Assembly (NCBI GenBank): GCA_027605045.1
Contig: JAQFWX010000076.1
Location: 1-64,000 of the forward strand
Length of the DNA stretch: 64,000 bases
Origin: Phallus indusiatus
Taxonomy: Eukaryota > Basidiomycota > Agaricomycetes > Phallales > Phallaceae
Direction: 5' to 3'
The notes beneath the pieces were generated by a model. That model searched no databases, was not told the origin of the DNA, and saw only the letters and a program-made list of their open reading frames with translations. The translations under genes were made by a program, and so were the position numbers. Positions 49,691-62,339 of the stretch are shown one piece after another. Position 1 is the first letter of the stretch; each line of letters begins with the position of its first letter.

Positions 49691-51944
49691 ATAATTTTAT
49701 TGTTCTCTTTCCACTATTCGAAGTATACGCTCTTTTAAATTTTCATCGTTCTAACTTTTGAATAATTTTGTCATATTGAATAAATTAATTGTTACACTTG
49801 TGTGTTGTGTGGATCAGTAGCTTATGTATCGTTGCACAAGTTATTGTATTTTTGCACCCGTTGGTTCAAATCCCAGCCTGTACATCATTTTACCGCAAAC
49901 TCATACATATGGCAAAGTATGTTCTTTTATTTATTTCTTTTAATTATTTATCGCTCAAAAAAAAAATTAATATACTCATAAAAAAATATTTATTTTTCTC
50001 AATTCAATCTAAGCGACTGGTAACAAGTGACTGGAAACCGCATACTGACAATTTCACAAGCCAGAATCCCTTAATCTGAGTATTAGTTATAATATGATTG
50101 CACAATTTGGTAAATCATCAATAGTCTATACCTCAAACTATAATTTTCTTAAGATCCTTTTTTTGGCTAAACCCTACAATGTCTCCAGTGTTTCATATGT
50201 TGTGCATTCTGAACTTTGAGTCACTGTGCAGATCCTTCTCAAGCACAGCTTGCTTGACAACTGCTGAATGAAGAGCTTCAAATCAACATACAATTAAATG
50301 AAAACTCTCCCCATCTTAACCCTGTCCATTCATTTTCCACTTATTGTAGCAGACACTGAACTTGATATAGACGATCCTGAGAACACCACAATTGGATTGC
50401 CTTCTGACTTCTCATCTGATCAGTGTCAAGAATTCAGACTGACAGTGGCTGAAGACATTGAGACTCAACTTCAGTGTGGACAAGCGAATTGTCATGTATC
50501 AAGGTCATTTTGACCTAAATACCCCCTTCCTGAAGACAGGCTCAAGGCCTAGAGCATTCAAAGTCAAAAACAATTTAAAACTCTATAAAACCCAAGTCAT
50601 TCCAAGAGATTTGGTAAATAACTCATGGAGTTATGGTCAAAACACTCTCAGAAGTCAAGTATTTTCTGAGTTCATTGCTTGGTCATCAAGAATGGACTCT
50701 GGACTCTTGTTTTGCCATGTTTCCCTTGTTTATTAATATCTCCTTCATTTCTCCATGGTTTCTCCTTATATGCTATTCTTTTATCCTTTATTTCCCACCA
50801 GATCTATAACTCCTGGATCTTGGATCTAATCTCCATGGATTTAGATCTAATCTCCCTGGATCTTGGATTTTATTCTCACCAGATGACACATGTGCACCTT
50901 TGACCCTGCGCTTTGTTATCTTTTATCTTTCTAATCTTTAATCTGTTCCTATCTTCCCCTTTTTCTTTCTAATCAATCTTTCCATATCAGTCTAATCTTT
51001 TCCCAGAGAAAAGTCTATAAATTAGACCTATTTTCCCTACTTTTAGGATCATTGCTTTACTACCCACTTGTCTTATACTCAGTACAATTGAATATAGCCT
51101 TAAAGGCCCTTTTCTTTCTATCTCTCAATATCCTCTTATCTTTCTCTTACTATAAGACTTGTTTACAAGTCTTCAGCTATCTCTATCACTTGCAGAACAC
51201 ACTATCAGTTGTGTCTACTGCATTTAAAACAGCATATAACAAGAGTAGACCCCTTGGATCTCATTCTTCAGCAACAGGCTTTTGTTGTGAAGCCAGTGCC
51301 TAAGCAAACTCTCAGCAAGTAATTGTAACTATCTTTATTCTGGTAGCACCCCATTAGGCAAACCATAAGGATACATTACACAAATGATGCCTTAGGGACT
51401 CTGCACAATGACATTTGCACTGAAGTAACTGTTATGTAACCACTTCATCCCTCTCACCAAAAAACATCAAGATAAGACTCTACAGCAACAAAACCCCATA
51501 AACACAAATAAAACCAAATAATCCAAGGACTTCCACCTGGGAAAATTGCTGGACTGAAACATGAACCTGTGAGATTTGAGAGATATTTAAACCTGCACCT
51601 GATGGGTTTACTTAAGCGAAAAGTTGTGCTGCACATTCTCCAACCTCTCCAATCCAGTCTTACCCTTGCTCACTCCTCTGACCCTATTCCTAGCCTCGAG
51701 ACTTCACAGCTTTGTCTCACTTCTAGTAACTCCGAGGTCACTAGTACATTGGAGGCCCAGTCTGACCTGAAATTGTTGGTGATGCACTGTGAGGGTGCAA
51801 CTCAAGAGTAAGTTGAAGCTAATCAACATCCAACCTACTTCCAATCCTGTCCCAAGCCTCACTTAGTCATCCTGACCACGGCATGTAACATGAAAGTGCA
51901 TTGATAAACACATTAGTTCGTGATTTTAATTCATTGATATAGAG
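49691..51944. other. Non-coding region with scattered repeat arms
   Basis: Mostly AT-rich. 50025-50193 is a lone arm of the CACTA-like element described at 53852. The stretch 50,670-51,300 is pyrimidine-rich and LTR-leader-like, but I found no paired ends. A tRNA-like B-box (GGTTCAAATCCC) near 49,862 lacks a foldable tRNA. Confidence 0.35.
50025..50193 (+). repeat. Lone arm of the CACTA-like element
   Basis: Matches the right inverted arm of the element at 53852-54686 (both contain GAGTATTAGTTATAATATGA and end AATGTCTCCAGTG). No left arm is present nearby. Confidence 0.65.
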
Positions 51945-51949
51945 AGATG

Positions 51950-52185
51950 TATTAGAATTGGTATAGAGATGATGTTATATTAACCTCAACAACACTGGAG
52001 ACAGATGGTGAATACTCTGTATATATTATTTCATGAATTATGAACATACCTGGAGACAGATGGTGTTATACAGAGTATTCCCATCACTCCAGGCTTACCT
52101 ATACCGCGTCTGGGCGCATATTAGGCGCCCATACCGCTGGTATAATCTAATCTACTTAGAGAGATGTACAGATCATATTCTAACA
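51950..52185 (-). mobile_element. Solo LTR of the Copia family
   Basis: 236 bp in reverse orientation, TATTAGAATTGG...ATATTCTAACA, with the perfect duplication AGATG (51945-51949; 52186-52190). Homologous to the LTRs of the Copia element at 56296. Confidence 0.88.
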
Positions 52186-52461
52186 AGATGTGCCCTAAAA
52201 AGCATTAATAACATGTTACATACATTCCAATTTGCTTACTTGTTTGTGTGATTGTGATGTGATGGCATGCACAGGTTCATTGAGTTTTGTGTCTTTTGCA
52301 CCGAAACTACACACATCAGGTTCCACTTGATTTTCCAAAGTCCTAAAACCAGTTTGTGATGTAATGTGAGTACCGTGTGCTGTCGGAACGAGCGTGGTGT
52401 CAACCATTAGATGCTGTGGGTCAATATTGTCAGTGACAACAACAGTTGCATTAGTCTTGCT

Positions 52462-52725
52462 TAAGGCTGCATACGATTTCGGGTCCAGGTCAGGTTGGAT
52501 CTCTGCAGATCTGTAGTCTCATGGATCTGAATCTTTGATAGATCTTGACCTGCTGACCTGTCAGGTGAAGTTGATTTCTGAAGTGTTTGCAACACATTTT
52601 AGTGGCGACCTCCAAGTCTGAACAGGCTTTACACTATCAAAAACCTTGACCTGGATCCTTACAGGTATTTTGGCAGATCGACCTGCTGTGACCTGTGTGA
52701 GGACCCAAAATCGTGTGCACCCTTA
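52462..52725 (+). mobile_element. hAT-like MITE, family C (complete)
   Basis: 264 bp with the perfect 8-bp duplication GTCTTGCT (52454-52461; 52726-52733). Inverted ends TAAGGCTGCATACGATTT and TAAGGGTGCACACGATTT, each followed by GGGTCC. Interior words GACCTG/CAGGTC recur. No ORF. Confidence 0.88.
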
Positions 52726-52733
52726 GTCTTGCT

Positions 52734-53422
52734 TTTCCCTTTCTGTCTCTTTCGGAACAGAGGCTCTCCTGGTGTTGACATAATAGTTAGAAGAGGTGTT
52801 GTCCCAGCTGTCACAAAGCGAGGTTCTGTATGGAACACAACTGTTTGAGCTCTGGACAGTGCTTCCTTGAGGAAGACTCATGAACATGATAACATGTGGA
52901 CAGAAATGAGCTTGACTGCAATGAATGCTAAGTAGCCTTGCTGGCTGAAGTTTCAATGCAAAATGGAATATATTAAGTACAAAGTGTGGTGGGAAAATGG
53001 TAACTTAGACTGCTATGTGTCTATGTCTACTATATTAACATTGACAGATCTCTGATTCCCTTTGAGTTCCTTCTGGATATAAGTAATTGAGTCATAATGA
53101 TAGTAAAAAAGATGACAATTGTATACCTAATTAGAACCATAAGACTTCTCGAGCTGAACCCTCTTTGCATGTATTGAAAGGCTTCATACGATTAAAGAAC
53201 ATTACGACTAAAAGAACTTGAACCATTAGTTGAACATCAACCAATATACATACTGTTAGAATATGATCTGTACATCTCTCTAGGTAGAGGGAAGCGAGGG
53301 CCGACATTGTGGCAGGGACCAAAGCTCATGGAAGTACATTACACAACAGTTGTAGTTTATCTGCTGCCAAAATACCACAATGATCAATTATGCTGATGCT
53401 GGATAACTACGTGCTCATGGTG
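52734..53422. other. Non-coding gap with a Copia-LTR fragment
   Basis: Contains a short plus-strand fragment of the Copia LTR 5' end (TGTTAGAATATGATCTG at 53255, lost after about 36 bp). Otherwise no feature that I can support. Confidence 0.4.
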
Positions 53423-53436
53423 GAGCAAACCATCTG

Positions 53437-53732
53437 TTTTTTTTTTTTTTGGTGGAGCTTAAAGATAGTTTTTGAGTGAGTGTGTCATTTGACACCCCCT
53501 GTCAACTCAGTCCACTACCCTAACTAACCGAGCAGAGAAATGCATTTAGGCACACCCAGATAGGTAGTGTGGGACTCATCCCCAATACCCACTAAAACTC
53601 CACTCTGCAGTAACAGAGGCCTACATAGCGGCATGTGTGAGGGGATTCGAACTCACATTCGGATGAAGGACACCCCTGACATAATCAGAGACACCCCCCG
53701 GTGATGGTACCGCTAATCCATCACCTCCCACA
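53437..53732 (-). mobile_element. tRNA-derived SINE
   Basis: About 296 bp flanked by the 14-bp direct repeat GAGCAAACCATCTG (53423-53436; 53733-53746). On the minus strand it starts with an A-box-like TAGCGGTACCATC..GG, then a B-box GAGTTCGAATCCC (about 53643-53656), and ends in a 14-base A tail (T run at 53437-53450). A long duplication, pol III boxes and an A tail together define a SINE. Confidence 0.82.
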
Positions 53733-53851
53733 GAGCAAACCATCTGGTTTTTCAATAAAAAATTCGTATGATTCATGTTTCTCTTCTTTCATATAACATT
53801 ATCTGATCATGCACGTTATTATCATGAAAGAAATCATGCAACTGCTACATT

Positions 53852-54686
53852 CACTGGAGACATTGTAGGGTTTGACCAAAAAAAGGATCCTAAGAAAATT
53901 GTAGTTCGAGGTATAGGCATATGACAATTCACTAACTTGTAATATCATATTATAACTAATACTCAGATCAAGGGATTCTGACTTGAAAAATTGTGAGTAT
54001 GTTGCTATTTTTATCTTAGTTAAATCATGTAAGAATTTTTACTTATATAACACTATAAATAACTTTTTCTATTCCATGAAACAGTATAAGGAGTAAAACA
54101 TATATTATTATTAACCATAGCAGAAAATTATATAATAAAGTTAATATAATTACTTATCAATACAATTTTTTATCATAATTTTGAGGGAGTCAGAAATACT
54201 GAGTTTCTGTGTAATTAAAACTTGAGGTCACAATATGTGACATTAGAGTTTTCTCAAGATTTTCCAGGTATCCCTGTATTATTAAGGTTTTCCTAGGAAA
54301 ACTCTGATATTACACAGTATAATCTCATGCTTAAAATTAAGGTTTTTTCATGTATTTAAATTATAATAGAAATATATTTTCACAATAAATATAAAAACAT
54401 TTTCAGAACATTCTTCAATATGAATGATGATAATGTAAGTTTCATTCTATTGATTATTTTACTGAATGGATAACATTAATCATAGGCTTATATGATAAAG
54501 AATTATTACATAATTTGACTAAGATATTTATAACAGTATACTGACAATTTTGCAAGCCAGAATCCCTTGACCTGAGTATTAGTTATAATATGAGTTTGCA
54601 ATTTGGTAAATTGTCAATAGCCTATGCCTCGAACTATGACTTTCTTAGGATCCTTTTTTTGGCTAAACCCTATAATGTCTCCAGTG
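53852..54686. mobile_element. CACTA-like element with long inverted arms
   Basis: 835 bp. Both ends begin CACTGGAGACATT and the arms stay complementary for roughly 140 bp (53852-54000 against 54535-54686). The flanks show ATT on each side, a 3-bp duplication as in CACTA elements. The centre is very AT-rich and has no ORF, so it is non-autonomous. Confidence 0.75.
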
Positions 54687-54689
54687 ATT

Positions 54690-55712
54690 GTCTATGTCGT
54701 CCATCGTGCTACTGTTCAAGTGTAGCTACGCAACACTCTAGCATGAGTTTTTCAAGTGCTCCATCTTCCATCCATGGGTGCTTAATTGGACCCTCCCATT
54801 GTAATATTGGCCAAATACCCAGTATTAGAGATGTCATTAACATGAACGCTGAACCAATACGCTATTCTAAAATGATCAATCTGTGCTTGAAGCATGGCAC
54901 AAGACCACCTTTGACCCCCAAAAATGAAGGGATAAACAACGATGTGCTGTGATATTCTAACTCCAAGGCACTAACATCACTTTGCCCAACATAAACAGAC
55001 TGCCTAGAAATGTTTTGAAAGGTGACCAATCACTTTTTTATATGTGTATGTTTACTTCGAAGTTTCTCCTCTGATGTCTCAATTACGGAACACAGTCTGC
55101 CATACTTTAGCATCTGCTGACGCAAAAACTCACCACATTTGACATCGCAGTGTGGCAAGAAATGGTTTGAGATTATTCTTCTCACACCAACTTCTAAATC
55201 TTTATTTGGTCTTGTATTATTGTATTCTACTATTCAAGTGGCGTGACATATCATCGGTTTATTCTTTTCTTGTACTCCACTTACACTTTGTTTATTTGGT
55301 TCATTGAAGACATTCTTCCCTCACTGTAGAGGAGAACATACATGAATGCCTGATCACCCTCATGAGTCTGCATTCAGATGGACAGTAAATGACTGTACTG
55401 ACATGCATGCGTGCAGCATGCTGCCATACCAGTTCTCTGTTAATATCTCATTTATAGATGATAGCCGTTTATTTGAAATAGGATGATCAGAGCACTCTGA
55501 TACGGCACAAATCACGCACTAGACTCACAATTGAAACCCAATGAACGCATACAGTCTCTCTGCTCTTGAAACAGCTGATTAGTGACTACTCAGTCTGTAT
55601 AAATGGTACGTTTCATTTCACTGGTGATCATCTCGTTTCTGTCACTCATGTTCCCCCTATCAATATCCTCTGTCATTCTTCAGAACCTTCTTCTCCTCTG
55701 AGTATACTTCTT
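54690..55712. other. Gap without supportable gene
   Basis: An ORF at 54590-54952 starts inside the CACTA-like arm and is probably chance. The rest is AT-rich with no family motif and no repeat end that I can pair. Confidence 0.35.
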
Positions 55713-55717
55713 TTTCC

Positions 55718-56061
55718 TGTCATGGTACGCTAGTGCCTTCTCCGATTATTCGATTTCTTTGGTTTCTTTCGGTTTCATTTCGTGTTACAATTTCCCTCAT
55801 TTCCCATACTTTGCCGTTTCCATTAGTTCCGTCATTTTCTTGATTTCTTGATTTCTTTGTTTTCTCTCGATTTCTCTTTGTATCTCCTCGGATCCCATGG
55901 AGATCAGTTGGGCGCTTTGTATCCTGTACTTATATGCGATTTCCCTAGAGGGGAATACCTTGTTCTCTTAGGTTTTCCTTCCTCTAGGTGAGTAGTTAGT
56001 CGTTGTCCCCCAATAGATCTTAGGTTTTCCCTCTAGGTATGTGCCCTGAGTCACCCTAACA
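55718..56061 (-). mobile_element. Solo LTR, TGTTAGGG family (copy 3, inverted)
   Basis: 344 bp, TGTCATGGTACGCTAG...GAGTCACCCTAACA, with the perfect duplication TTTCC (55713-55717; 56062-56066). Confidence 0.87.
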
Positions 56062-56295
56062 TTTCCCTTGCGTAATGAATCAGTTTTATTCGGGAAATGT
56101 TGTTTTTTTTATCTCTGATCCAGATCGTAACATGCCATATGACAATACAAGACCAGCTGCACTGCAAGGAGCTTAGATTCGCGAGAACTTGAGTTTCGTT
56201 CAAGATGAGGTTAGTAAGTGTAATCATGCCATGATATGAAATCATCAACAGACACCCATTTAGATCGTTAATACCAGTGGATTCCTAGATCTTCT

Positions 56296-56478
56296 TGTTA
56301 GAATATGATCTGTACATCTCTCTAAGTAGATTGGCCAGCGCTATGGGCGCCTAATAGGCGCACAGACGCGGTATGGGTAAGCCTGGAGTGATGGGAATAC
56401 TCTTTATACAGAGTATTCACCATCTGTCTCCAGTGTTGTTAAGGTTAATATAACATTGTCTCTATACCAATTCTAATA
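56296..56478 (+). repeat. 5' LTR of the Copia element
   Basis: 183 bp, TGTTAGAATATG...CCAATTCTAATA. It has one copy of the GAGTATTCACCATCTGTCTC unit, where the 3' LTR has two. Confidence 0.9.
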
Positions 56479-57091
56479 GGTTATGGGTCCCGGCTTCTGA
56501 ACAGCCTAAAAACGAAGTCATTATTCCTTATCTAACAGCATCTGATTCATTTCCCTCTCATTCCAACTTCCTACAACATTGTCACCATCTCTTCATTCCC
56601 AATCGTCACCCATCGCTTCTATCGTCTATCCAAGCAAGTTCCCAGTCGTATACTGTGTCAACTTTCATCTGCCAACACACCGCTCATTTAGCGCCGGCTC
56701 ATTCTTCCCAAATTTCATTTTTTGCACAACTTATTCACTGTTGCGCTTTTGGGTCCTTCGCATAGTTTTTATCACTGCTCGCTCAAACGTCGTCCGTTTC
56801 CTCTAAATCTTGCACACGTCGTTCGTGACATTGTCATTGTTGTTGGATCAAGTACTTGTATTCGTCTATGCAGTTTCCCAGTCACTGTGCGCTCTTTTTA
56901 TCTTCAAACACGGTCATTGTAGATACGCGATCTTGAACTTTTGGGGAAGTGCACTTCAGTGGGCCTTCATTTTAACCTTCCAGGCAAGATCACGGTAACC
57001 CTGTTGAGCCTGGTGGTGGTACAACTGCCTGATCGCACTAGATAGCTTTTTAGAATAATTAGGATAAATTCTTGGTGGACTTGAGCACAGA

Positions 57092-60000
57092 ATGTCTACA
57101 GTAATTACTGCTAGACCGGCTGTCATGCTTGGAGAGGATAATTTTGAAGAATAGAGATGTGATATTAGGGCTTTACTTCCTTCGTGGAGAAGGGTACTTG
57201 AAGATTACAATGTAGATGGCACTGAGAATACACCATCAGAAGCAGAGGAGCTCAAGGAGTGGCATCGCCGTTGTAACAAGGCTGCTGCAATCATCCTTCA
57301 CTCTCTGTCATCATCTCAGTCTCATCTTGTAGATGAAGATGATGAACCTGATGTTCTGTGGTCAAAAATCATTAAAGCGCACAATAAGCAACTCCCTGCT
57401 GTGCGTTTCTCTGCCTACAACGACCTTTTCAATATTAGGAAGGAATCAGATGAATCTCTGTCTTCGCTTTTGCACAGAGTTGATCAGATTGTTTCAAAGG
57501 TCAAAAATCTTCGCCCTGCTGGCTATACTTTGGAGATGCTTGATGATGAGTTGGTAGCACTTGCATTATTGCGTGCTTTGTTAGAGTCTGATGCTGTGTG
57601 GAGTTCATCTTTGCTCATGGCAGAGAAAATCACATATTCTGACGTTCAGAAGCACTTTACTACTCAGGGTAGCCTTCAGGCTACCAGAAGTGCTGAGAGT
57701 GCTGCTAAGGCCATTACTTCTGTCTCTCAGAAGGGTCTCACATGTGCTTTCTGTGATGGAAAGAATCACACAGAGGAAACTTGTTACAAGCGCATACAAG
57801 CCTCCAAAGATGCTAAAGAGCAAGTTAAGAACAAGAAGAACAAAAAGAAACAGAATGCGCAGTCTGGCCAGTCAGCTACAGTTTCAGATGAGGCAAATAC
57901 CTCTGAGAAAGCAGAAAGTGCTGAATATGCTGGAAATGCAAGTATTTCAAATTTCGATCCTTCTGATCCTTGTTCTGCTCTTTTGGTTCATGCCAGTGCT
58001 GATTGGACTGCTGATACAGGTGCTTCTTCGCATATGACTCCCCATCGTCATTGGTTTAGTAGTTAGTTATCACCCATTGTCCATCCCAATTCAACTTCCA
58101 GATGGTAATCAGATCATGTCTGCTGGGATTGGAGCGGTTAGATTTAAACCTGACTTGAAAAATGCGCCTGTATTAGAGTTCCAAAGAGTATTACATGTAC
58201 CACAACTGCAAAGTAACCTCCTCTCTGTCTTATATTTAACCAAAAACAAGAAATTTCGTGTTTCTATTATTGGTGCCAAACTGTCTTTCTTTCAAAATGA
58301 CAGATTGCTATTTACTGCAACTGTCAATGAAAAGAATGTGGTACACTTGGATGGAATTACAATTCCAATGACAGAGTTTGCAGCAATAGCAATCCATTAC
58401 CATTGGACTATTCACTTTGACATTGTTGCTTCAGTCATTTAAATTTGGCTGATGTCAAGCGACTTGTTGATAAGGGATGGGTGACTGGCATGAAACTCGA
58501 GTCTGAGCAAGATCCTGATCCAATTTGCGAACCATGCATTGCTGGAAAGCAGCACAGGATCAACAAAGTGGCTAATCATAGATATACAAAGCCACTTGAG
58601 CTTGTTCACTCTGACTTGCATGGTCCTCTGCCAGTAAGAACCTCTGAGGGTTTTCGTTATTGGATCACCTTCATTGATGATGCCTGGAGATATGCTGTTG
58701 TTGCCCTGATTAAACAGAAGAGCGATGCATTTGATGCATTTAAAAAGTACAAAGCACTTGTTGAGAATCTGTTAAGTGCAAAGATAAAGCGCTTCAGAGA
58801 TGACAAGGGAGGCGAGTACATTTCAAAGGAATTTGATAATTTCATGGCTACTGCTGGTATTCAAAGACAGCACACTGTCAGAAATCATTCCAATGAAAAT
58901 GGAGTCACTGAGAGATATAACAGAACACTTGAGGAAGCTGCTACTTCAGTTCAAGAGCAAGCACATTTTCCTGCTTCGTTCTGGGGTCATGCTGTACTTG
59001 CAATTGCACATACTAGAAATTGCTCTCCTACTAAGGCATTAAATGGTGAAGTGCCTTTTACCAGGTTCTTTGGTCATAAACCTGATGTTTCACATCTTCG
59101 AGTGTTTCAAACGGTTGCACTGCCTATGTTCATGTTCAAAAGGATCAGAGACTGGGTCTTGGCTCTCATACACAGAAATGTGTGTTTATTGGATATCCAC
59201 CAGAGTACAAAGCATGGATCTTCTACAATCCATTGACAAAGAAGACTGTGATCAGTAATGATGCAGTGTTTGATGAGAGAGCCTTCCCAGGTCTTACAAG
59301 GTCAAATTCTGATTCTATGCCTGTTCAAACCAATGTAGAGCCACTTGTTATAACTGTCCCAATTGCTGTGGATGCACCTAATGGAGGGGGAGATGCAAGG
59401 GATCTGAATCCAGGGGGAGATAGGCCTGAAAATGTGGATCATGATGCGCCTGATGCACCAGTTAGGCCACCTTCTCCTGCTCAGTCTTCAGATTCCTCTG
59501 AAAATCCATCTCCTCCACCCCAACCAGTTCAGCGAAGGAAAGTTGTGAAACCTCCCAGAGAGCATCCCCAGCGTGTTAGAGCACCTCCTGGTGAATGGCG
59601 GAAGGTTGATCACACTAGAAACAGAAATTACAGAGAACCAACTCCTGCAGTTGAATCTAGTGGCAATGAACTCAACACACTTCCTCTTTACAGAACTGAT
59701 GCTGACTATGTATCTCATGCAGTAAACAGTCTGTTGTCAGTTCAGGATGCATTTGAATATGCATACAAGGTGTCTGCACATGATACAGCTCCAAAGAACT
59801 TGCTGAAGCAATGAACACTCCTGAAGCTGACATGTGGTATAATGCTGCATACCAGGAGATCAAAGCATTGGTTGACAATGGAACATGGAAATTGGCCAAG
59901 TTACCTGAAGGTCATAAGGCTATTGGCTCTAGATGGGTATTTGTAGTCAAACACAGGAAGGGTGGCTTGATTGACGGATACAAAGCTCGAGTTGTAGCAA

Positions 60001-61270
60001 AGGGACATGCACAGCGTCCTGGATTTGATTTCAAGGACACTTTTGCACCCACAGCTAAATGGGCAACTCTGCAAGCTGTACTTGGACTTGCTGCACTTGA
60101 AGACCTTGAACTTGAAAGTGTTGATATCTCATCTGCATTCTTGAATGGGGAGTTAGAGGAAGAGGTCTATATGGAACAGCCTGAAGGGTTTCACCAAGGT
60201 GTTCTTGTTACTGCTCAAGGGACTATATGGTCTTAAGCAGTCACCTCGAATTTGGCACAAGAAGTTGAACTCTGTACTTCTCAGCTTGGGATTCCAAACA
60301 GGTGTTGTGTGAACATAGTCTTTGGGTATTCATCAAAGATAAAAGTCATTGTTCCTGTGTTTGTTGATGACATGACTATTGCATCTAATTCAAAGTCTGC
60401 CATTCAGCAACTGAAGAATGATTTGAAGGCCCATTTCAAAATTCATGACCTCGGACCTACTGCTTACTTACTTGGTGTTGGAATTGAAAGGGACAGGAAC
60501 AAGCGAATCATTACACTCTCACAGCATCATTATATATTGGATATGCTGGAGAGATATGGACTTGGTAATTGTAATCCTGTTGAAACACCTATGGAGCCAG
60601 GACTGCACTTGAGTAAAGATCAATGTACTACAACACCAGAGGAGATTGAAGAGATGAAAAATGTGCCATATATCAATGCAGTTAGATCTTTGATGTATTT
60701 GGCTGTTGCAACTCGACCTGACATTGCATATGCTGTTGATGTACTTGCAAGATTCAATTCTAATCCTGGAAGAGCTCATTGGGAAGCAGTAAAGCAATTA
60801 TTTAGATACATCAAGGGGACATTGAACATGGGACTTACAATTGGACCCAGTGATTCAAATGAGTTGTTTGTATCTTATTCAGATGCTGATCATGCTGGAG
60901 ATGTGTCAACTAGGAAGTCTACAGGAGCATACTGCAGACACTTGTTACACTGTCCACTACAGAGGCAGGGTACATTGCTGCGCTGGTCAGGAAATTTTAT
61001 GGTTGCAGAACTTGTTCACTGAGTTAGGATATAAATGTGATGGAGCTTCAACACTGCATATTGACAATCAGTCAGCAATTGCAGTTGGGAAGGATCCTGA
61101 TCATCATGGAAGGATGAAACACTTGGATTTGGACACTTATGGGTTGAGACAGGAAGTTGAGAGGGGATTTGGAGCATATATCAACAGACATGATGCCTGC
61201 AGACCTGTTGACAAAAGCATTAGCCAAACCAAAGGTGGAAGTGTTCAGGAAAATGATGGGAATTTGTTAG
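57092..61270 (+). pseudogene. Copia gag-pol polyprotein, multiply broken
   Basis: Reading starts MSTVITARPAVMLGEDNFEE and meets TAG at 57152-57154 where WR is expected. Gag continues with a zinc knuckle, CAFCDGKNHTEETC (about 57,740-57,785). Protease motif DTGASSHM is at about 58,015. Integrase has CEPCIAGKQHR, DLHGPLP, FRDDKGGEYIS and NENGVTERYNRTLEEA. RT has WVFVVKHRKGG, YKARVVAKGHAQ, ISSAFLNGEL and FVDDMTIAS. RNase H has YSDADHAGD and DNQSAI. Frame changes or stops fall near 58,063, 58,440, 59,120, 59,812, 60,235, 60,300, 60,950 and 61,180. The domains are all recognisable, but the copy cannot make a full polyprotein. Confidence 0.9.
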
Positions 61271-61291
61271 AGTTGTTTGATCAAGGGGGAG

Positions 61292-61510
61292 TGTTAGAAT
61301 ATGATCTATACATCTCTCTAAGTGAATTAGATTATACCAGCGCTATGGGTGCCCAGACGTGGTATAGGTAAGCCTGGAGTGTATAAAGAGTATTCACCAT
61401 CTGTCTCCAGGTATGTTCATAATTCATAAAATAACATATACAGAGTATTCACCATCTGTCTCCAGTGTTGTTGAGGTTAATATAACATCGTCTCTATACC
61501 AATTCTAATA
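61292..61510 (+). repeat. 3' LTR of the Copia element
   Basis: 219 bp. It differs from the 5' LTR by a duplicated GAGTATTCACCATCTGTCTC unit and by loss of a TGATGGGAATACTC segment, so the pair is not fresh. Confidence 0.9.
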
Positions 61511-61515
61511 CTTCT

Positions 61516-61938
61516 ATACACCAGGCAAACACTTGATCTTTCGCCATCTTTGGAAGCAATTGAGTCCCTAATTGGGTCCCTCTAATTGCTGTACTACTGT
61601 TTCTGCACATAGAATGTGTTATTACTGATGTTGAGGGAGCAAATGGGTTAGACGGGGAATTGACTAGAAAAGGAAATCCGAGAGTAGATGAAGCGCGAAC
61701 AATAGTCGAGGAAATGGGACACATATCAGTCCGATTCAGAGCAGCTAGCCACACTAGGCTCTCGCGATGTATATGCGGCAGCCACAAACAATTTAAAAGC
61801 TGAGTTACCTTCAGCAGTAGTTGAAAAGTCATCGCCTTCCCCCTCTTTCATACAAAAATAACTACACCTCTTGAGCTCGCTTTCGAGCTTTTCTTAGTTT
61901 TTCACCTTTTATTCCCTTACCCCAAAATCCTAGAGTCC
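61516..61938. other. Gap with no identified feature
   Basis: A minus-strand ORF at 61494-61832 begins outside the Copia end and runs into it. I see no motif and treat it as chance. Confidence 0.35.
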
Positions 61939-61943
61939 ATTCT

Positions 61944-62339
61944 TGTTAGGGCTACTCAGCTCAGGCTAGAGGGAGGGGATCCTAAGAGATATATATTGGG
62001 AAAATACTAACTACTCACCTAGAGGGAGGGGATCCTAAGAGAACAAGCTTAGGGACCCTCACTCTAGGTACAGCTACTATATACATAAAACGACAACGCG
62101 GCGTGCGGCCCTGGCACAGCTAAGTGCCAGGCGCCCAAGCCGAACCTAAGCGACGTGACGTCACGGGCATCACGCCGGGTATGAGCGCGTGACGCGCGCG
62201 AGTAGAGAAAGTGAAATAGAGACAGAACAAGGAAGCGGAAAGTAAAAGTAAGACACGGAAATAATAAATGGAATAGAAAAGAAGTGATGCCGATAGTAAT
62301 AATCAGGAAAATGAGAGACGGCGGTAGCGTACCCTGACA
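61944..62339 (+). mobile_element. Solo LTR, TGTTAGGG family (copy 4)
   Basis: 396 bp, TGTTAGGGCTACTCAG...GCGTACCCTGACA, with the perfect duplication ATTCT (61939-61943; 62340-62344). The centre (62,090-62,200) is more GC-rich than in the other copies. Confidence 0.87.

Larger units (their letters stand above)
56296..61510 (+). mobile_element. Copia retrotransposon, frame-broken
   Basis: 5,215 bp bounded by the duplication CTTCT (56291-56295; 61511-61515). 5' LTR 56296-56478, primer-site region GGTTATGGGTCCCGG right after it, gag-pol in Copia order (protease, integrase, RT, RNase H), polypurine tract AAGGGGGAG (61283-61291), 3' LTR 61292-61510. Confidence 0.93.

Noticed and set aside
49808..49885. 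tRNA gene
   Set aside because: A B-box-like GGTTCAAATCCC is present, but the T stem has mismatches and no acceptor stem can be paired.
50670..51430. A further LTR
   Set aside because: The composition resembles a fungal LTR leader, but I could not find paired ends or a duplication.
54590..54952. 120-aa ORF as a gene
   Set aside because: It begins within the inverted arm of the CACTA-like element and has no family motif.
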